A stretch of 35,475 bases of DNA from JABDBK01 sp964533645 (lineage in GTDB: Bacteria; Pseudomonadota; Gammaproteobacteria; DSM-16500). Below, piece by piece: positions 31,344-35,475 of this stretch. The translations under genes were made by a program, and so were the position numbers. Within the stretch, counting starts at the first letter, position 1, and every line of letters begins with the position of its first letter. Where the stretch lies: NCBI GenBank assembly GCA_964533645.1, contig CAZHMQ010000009.1:1-35475 (forward strand), written 5' to 3'. The notes beneath the pieces are model-generated. The model was given only the letters and a program-made list of their open reading frames with translations. It had not been told where the DNA came from and did no database searches.

Positions 31344-34300
31344 TCAATGCATATCAAAATGTAAAGATGCACCTTTTGGTTTATTTTTTAAAATAATTTT
31401 CAGCTCATTTTCAATTTCTTGTAACTTTACTGCATCTTGATAAGATCCCTGTATTTTATCAAAATTAGCAAGCTTAGCTGTGTAAGTCGCATAAGTTTCA
31501 AAATCATACTTTCTTAGTTGTTCTAATAATTGTTTAATATCAGCAAGCACGATAGCATAGAGATTTGATGATGAACCCGCGCAACAATTTGATGAAAAAA
31601 ATTGACTTGAAGAGATTCCAACACTTTTTACTTCATGAACTTGCCTATTTTCTTTTATTGCTTGCTTTGTCATATATGGTTTCATTAATTCCATCATTTC
31701 AGGTTGACCCAACTCTTCAGCTAACTGATAGGGTGTTTTGCCTATATTATTTTCAGCTTGAGCGCCATTAGGATATGTTTCTAATAAATATTGTAATACA
31801 TGCATTTCTTGATGAATGACCGCCATATGAAAAACTGACATGCCAGCATCATCTCTTGCCCACAAAGAAACATTTAGATCATCATGTAGATGCTTATGTA
31901 AATCTTTTCTATCAAGAGACTTATAAAATGCTAATACTAATTTGGGACAATTACGATTGAGTTTGTATATAGGCTTACCGTTCAGCTTATAACCTATTCT
32001 TTCAAGATGAGCTCGGTATTCTTTATCAAGTGCCTCTGGTAATTCTACATACAAGGGTTTACTTTGGCTGGTACGCCCTAAAAACTCTCGAACGCCAGCT
32101 ATTCCTATTTGAGTTAATGTTTGTTTAACAGCTTCTTCTTCAACGCGTTCAAAATCTAATGTTCCGACACCAATACTTGGAACATCAATATAAACTGTTC
32201 TAAATGAATCTCCATTAAGAAAATGATCATTTTCTTGATAATTGACACCCAAGGTTTTTATTGTTCCGCCAAGCCAAGACATAAGTGTTGGTTTTGTAGT
32301 AGCACTTGGTTTAACATTATCTTTTTTAGGATAAGATAATCGTAAACCTAAAGTATGCTTATTAATTTTAGGAACTTTTCTATCAAGGAAGCCTTGCTCA
32401 TTAACCTTAAAATCAAATAATTTAATTGGATAATTAAGCAAAACTCCACCATCAACATATAAATCTTCACCCTCATGACATATGCCATGATGATCTTTAA
32501 TAATTTTAGGTTGAGGAGTGAATATTCCAGGGATTGACATAGATATTCTTACAGCATTGGCAACAATCATGTCAGGGGTGTCTTCATATGAAAAATATTC
32601 AACCAAACCAGTTGAAGTATTTACGCCCGCAAAATACATATCTTTAAAACCAGCATCTTTTAGCTGTTGAAAAGTTACAGGCTCTGTTATTTCTCTTCCT
32701 AATTTTTTTGAAAGTTGTTTTTTTATAAGCATATCAACTAAATTATAAAAAGTCTCGCCTGCACATAAGCCCAAATGATTATTTAAGTCGCTTAGTGCAG
32801 GAGAAAATTCTTGTTCAAGTTTACCCTTCAGTTCTCTTGCTTTGCTGATCGTTCCATCTGTATAAGCTTTTAATGCATCTTTTAAGCCTTTTACTTGCGA
32901 AAGACTAGTAACCACCTGTTTAGTTTCTTCTATTTCAACACTCCAATCTTTATTTTTAGAAGAAAGAATAGTTGATCCATGTGGATCATCTAATAATGCT
33001 GAAAATTTAATTTGGGGTAAATCGCAATTAGGCAAAGTTTTAAGATTACTCAAGTGTTCTATTTCATCAAAGTTAAATCCTAATCCAACAAGTAAAGCAG
33101 TAATAGCCCCCGCCGAAGTGCCTCCCACTCGTTTAATTTCATCAAGCGATATAACTTTTTCTTCATCTAGAGCTTTAAGAGCACTTATAAAAGCTAATCC
33201 CTTTACACCACCACCTTCAAACACCAAGTTTTCATATGAAGTTTGTTTTTTTGGTGAATGTTGTGGGTTTTTCTTTGCTTGATTTTCAGCAAGTAACACT
33301 CCTATCGGGCTATCAGGACAAGTATAATCACTAGGCAGTTTACCGGCATTATCTCTTGTATCAACAAATACTTCCTTACTAAGTAATAATTTAACAACTT
33401 CAATCTGGTTAGTTTGAACAGCAAGGTGTAACGCGGTAGAACCTTGATTATCTTGAGCATAAATATCAACATGATGTTTGATAATCAATTCAAGTAATGC
33501 TAATTGACGTTTGTAATCCTCTTCGGTAGAAGGTTTATGAATAATTGCATACATCAAGATGTTTTGTCTGGCTTGATTTATGGCTTGTACCGACATCGAA
33601 GGACATTGCTTCAATACAGTTATCAATCCCTCTATGTTCCCATGTTCAATAAGCAAATGTAAAATACTCTCCCCACTGAAGGTCAAATCTTCGAAGTGTG
33701 ATTTCATTAAATCTATGTTGTAAGCATGAATCAAAAATTCAATTTTTCCGTTTATTGCAGCGGTATGTAATGGATTTTCACCCCTTTTATTTTGAGGCAA
33801 AGCAAATTTTTCCATCAGAACGTTAAAAAATTCAAACTGACCTTCGTTTGCTGCGACATGTAATGCTGAATTACCTTCTTCATCTCTTGCATTAACATCA
33901 ATATTTTTATATGTTAGGATTTCAGCTACCCAATCAGTTCGACCAAAACGTGCCAATGTTAATATGAGAGGCTCGATTTCACCTTCAGGATTAATGGTTT
34001 TTGGAGAGGATAATAATTTTTCATTATGATTTTTTAAATGTAAAAATAAAAGTTCTTTTTGATTTTTTTCAATAGCATCATATAAATCGGTATAAATATT
34101 CGAATGATGAGATAAAACATTAGCAAACTCAATATCTTCCTCTGCTTTTTTACATTCATCTATGGATTGATATACTGTAGCACGATGTAAATAACTATTA
34201 GGATTGGATCCTTGTAGACGAACTATTTCGTTACAGTAAATTAAAATTGCTTGTACATTTTTATCATCTTTTTTTAGTTCTGTTATCGCACAAGCACGAT

Positions 34301-35345
34301 ATACATCGGATAATTCTTTTCTTAAATTGCTTCCATATTGATTTTTTTCAAGCATTCTTGCTTTTTGTATATCCATGTCAGCTTTTTTAAACTCATTCAT
34401 TTTATTATAAATGAGCGCTCTATGATTGAGAGCTATAGCATAGTCTGGCATTAATTCAAGGGCTTTATTATAATCCTCTAATGCACCTTCATAATCTCCT
34501 AATGTATTTTTAGCCATTCCACGATAGGTTAAATCCGGACAGGTCGGACGCTGTTGAATAACCCTATTAAAATATTTAATGGCTTCTTTATAATAACCCA
34601 CGTTAAAATTGGCTACTGCACACCATCTAAGTGCTAACTCATCATTTGGGTATGTGTCAAGAAATGTAGTATAACAATCTATTGCGGCTTGGTAATTTTT
34701 TTCTATGTGAAATGCATCATCGCCAGGCGATCTATGTATACAAGCTACTTGAATGCGACAAATTTCTGCTTGGCCATGATCACCTAGCATATCATATATT
34801 TTAGCACGACAATCCCAATCTCTTGCATCACATAAATTTAATCGATTTGCTGCATAACAATAAATTAAAGCAGTTTGAAGATTGCCATTTTCTTTTTTCA
34901 TTTCTCTAGTTGCACAAAACAAATATTCATCATACATTTGTTTTTTTAATGAAAGAGTATATTGGGAAGGTTCAAGTAATTTTGCTTTTTCTCTATCAAT
35001 GTGTGATAACTTATTTTTACCCATGATTCTATAAGTCATTGCTCGATGATTTAAGATCGCTGCATGATCTGGGCTTAATTTAAGCGCTTCATCATAATCT
35101 TTTAATGCTTCTGCATAATTTCCTAAAACAGTATGAACCCAACCGCGATTTGCAAAGGCAGCGGCATTTTTTTCAATACTTAATGCCTTATTAAAATCAT
35201 TAAGCGCATCCTGATACTTTCCTCGTCTACGTTTAGACAGACCTTGACGTAAAAATCTCTCTCCTAAGCCTGGTTCTTCTACAGGCGCAGTGCTCTGATT
35301 CTTGACCTCATTGATACCTACATTCTTTGAATCTGACTGACCCAC
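31344..35345 (-). CDS. TPR / ankyrin / patatin-like phospholipase fusion, probable effector
   Basis: 1333 residues. Order: TPR-like repeats (about 25-410, made of two similar modules, near 48-196 and 255-404); ankyrin repeats (about 455-665; GNSALHVAANEGQ, GENPLHTAAINGK, GSTALHLAVQTNQ); a patatin domain (about 705-1090) with the oxyanion loop GGGVKG (711-716), nucleophile GTSAG (S744) and catalytic DGG (D965); further ankyrin-like repeats (about 1165-1226); and a helical C-terminus. Patatin domains are lipid acyl hydrolases; ExoU and the Legionella VipD family show their use as toxins. The start is GTG 35345, with GAGGT upstream and a good promoter. The N-terminus MGQSDSK fits the eukaryotic N-myristoylation pattern. 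No signal peptide. A cytotoxic, host-activated lipase is inferred. Confidence 0.92.
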   Translation of the reverse strand: MGQSDSKNVGINEVKNQSTAPVEEPGLGERFLRQGLSKRRRGKYQDALNDFNKALSIEKNAAAFANRGWVHTVLGNYAEALKDYDEALKLSPDHAAILNHRAMTYRIMGKNKLSHIDREKAKLLEPSQYTLSLKKQMYDEYLFCATREMKKENGNLQTALIYCYAANRLNLCDARDWDCRAKIYDMLGDHGQAEICRIQVACIHRSPGDDAFHIEKNYQAAIDCYTTFLDTYPNDELALRWCAVANFNVGYYKEAIKYFNRVIQQRPTCPDLTYRGMAKNTLGDYEGALEDYNKALELMPDYAIALNHRALIYNKMNEFKKADMDIQKARMLEKNQYGSNLRKELSDVYRACAITELKKDDKNVQAILIYCNEIVRLQGSNPNSYLHRATVYQSIDECKKAEEDIEFANVLSHHSNIYTDLYDAIEKNQKELLFLHLKNHNEKLLSSPKTINPEGEIEPLILTLARFGRTDWVAEILTYKNIDVNARDEEGNSALHVAANEGQFEFFNVLMEKFALPQNKRGENPLHTAAINGKIEFLIHAYNIDLMKSHFEDLTFSGESILHLLIEHGNIEGLITVLKQCPSMSVQAINQARQNILMYAIIHKPSTEEDYKRQLALLELIIKHHVDIYAQDNQGSTALHLAVQTNQIEVVKLLLSKEVFVDTRDNAGKLPSDYTCPDSPIGVLLAENQAKKNPQHSPKKQTSYENLVFEGGGVKGLAFISALKALDEEKVISLDEIKRVGGTSAGAITALLVGLGFNFDEIEHLSNLKTLPNCDLPQIKFSALLDDPHGSTILSSKNKDWSVEIEETKQVVTSLSQVKGLKDALKAYTDGTISKARELKGKLEQEFSPALSDLNNHLGLCAGETFYNLVDMLIKKQLSKKLGREITEPVTFQQLKDAGFKDMYFAGVNTSTGLVEYFSYEDTPDMIVANAVRISMSIPGIFTPQPKIIKDHHGICHEGEDLYVDGGVLLNYPIKLFDFKVNEQGFLDRKVPKINKHTLGLRLSYPKKDNVKPSATTKPTLMSWLGGTIKTLGVNYQENDHFLNGDSFRTVYIDVPSIGVGTLDFERVEEEAVKQTLTQIGIAGVREFLGRTSQSKPLYVELPEALDKEYRAHLERIGYKLNGKPIYKLNRNCPKLVLAFYKSLDRKDLHKHLHDDLNVSLWARDDAGMSVFHMAVIHQEMHVLQYLLETYPNGAQAENNIGKTPYQLAEELGQPEMMELMKPYMTKQAIKENRQVHEVKSVGISSSQFFSSNCCAGSSSNLYAIVLADIKQLLEQLRKYDFETYATYTAKLANFDKIQGSYQDAVKLQEIENELKIILKNKPKGASLHFDMH

Positions 35346-35375
35346 GGTGACCTCTACTCTTTAAAATGAGTATTA

Positions 35376-35404
35376 ATTATACATTTAGTATTATTTATAG
35401 TCAA
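35376..35404 (-). promoter_or_regulatory. Sigma-70-type promoter of the patatin fusion gene
   Basis: On the minus strand TTGACT (35404-35399) and TATAAT (35381-35376) are separated by 17 bp, a near-perfect match. Transcription would start about 25 bp before the GTG start codon at 35345, giving a short leader with GAGGT as ribosome site. Confidence 0.75.
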
Positions 35405-35435
35405 CCTTCATTTGTCGTAATGTAGGTGATTCATG

Positions 35436-35469
35436 ATCTGTCCGGTTCTGTAGCACATAATCTGTCCGG
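35436..35469 (+). repeat. Short direct repeat at the window edge, possible insertion-sequence end
   Basis: ATCTGTCCGG occurs at 35436-35445 and 35460-35469. Repeats of this kind (CTGTCC words) are found near the ends of IS481-type elements. The window ends at 35475, so any element would lie to the right. Weak. Confidence 0.3.
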
Positions 35470-35475
35470 GTGTAA

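Noticed and set aside
1..35475. tRNA, rRNA, riboswitch or CRISPR array
   Set aside because: No cloverleaf-like sequence, rRNA stretch, known aptamer core or regularly spaced repeat was found by eye; the repeats present are dispersed or within coding regions. A tool search could still find a small RNA.

Overview
The window reads as a piece of an AT-rich gammaproteobacterial chromosome from a host-associated member of the Legionellales (Legionella, Coxiella, Berkiella or Aquicella-like). Housekeeping genes of clear gammaproteobacterial type (cyoCD, ppiB, pbpC, an ElaA/ElaB pair, hdeD, FadL-type porin) alternate with genes built from eukaryotic-like modules: ankyrin repeats, TPRs, a U-box and a patatin phospholipase. 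These are typical of Dot/Icm-type secreted effectors. No rRNA, tRNA, CRISPR array, phage gene or complete transposase gene was seen.

Layout. 1-586: the end of the cytochrome bo3 oxidase operon (cyoC, cyoD). 783-2634: three tandem paralogues of an unrecognised secreted protein family, each with a different extension. 2644-5830: EamA-type exporter, ElaA-type acetyltransferase, CNNM/CorC-type membrane protein, ElaB/YqjD-type protein. 5835-5998: a small MITE-like element with a 6-bp target duplication. 6121-10738: MFS exporter, cytochrome P450, a FadL-type porin convergent with the P450, and a small DUF378 protein. 10912-14590 (minus strand): a probable operon ppiB, deoxyhypusine-synthase-like gene, small charged protein, AnkH/LegA3-like ankyrin effector. 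14719-23811: penicillin-binding protein 1C divergent from bacterial alpha-2-macroglobulin, which is followed by a GH18-like protein. 23947-28688: a block of unrecognised, effector-like genes ending in a U-box protein. 28683-31006: surface-antigen-like protein, HdeD, a putative secreted glycosidase. 31344-35345: a 1333-residue TPR/ankyrin/patatin/ankyrin protein with a good sigma-70 promoter and an N-terminus that fits the eukaryotic N-myristoylation rule.

How it fits together. PBP1C, alpha-2-macroglobulin and the GH18-like protein look like an envelope repair and defence set. P450 plus FadL suggests uptake and oxidation of a hydrophobic compound. The AnkH-like, U-box and patatin proteins, with the unknown genes around them, are best read as a scattered set of host-directed effectors. 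Several families of short palindromic repeats sit between genes. One recurs exactly at the stop codons of two unrelated genes; another is a nested, MITE-like family. The most interesting leads are the myristoylation-ready patatin fusion, the operon joining a polyamine-type enzyme to an AnkH-like effector, and the triplicated secreted family whose last copy carries ten consecutive prolines and a cysteine-rich tail.
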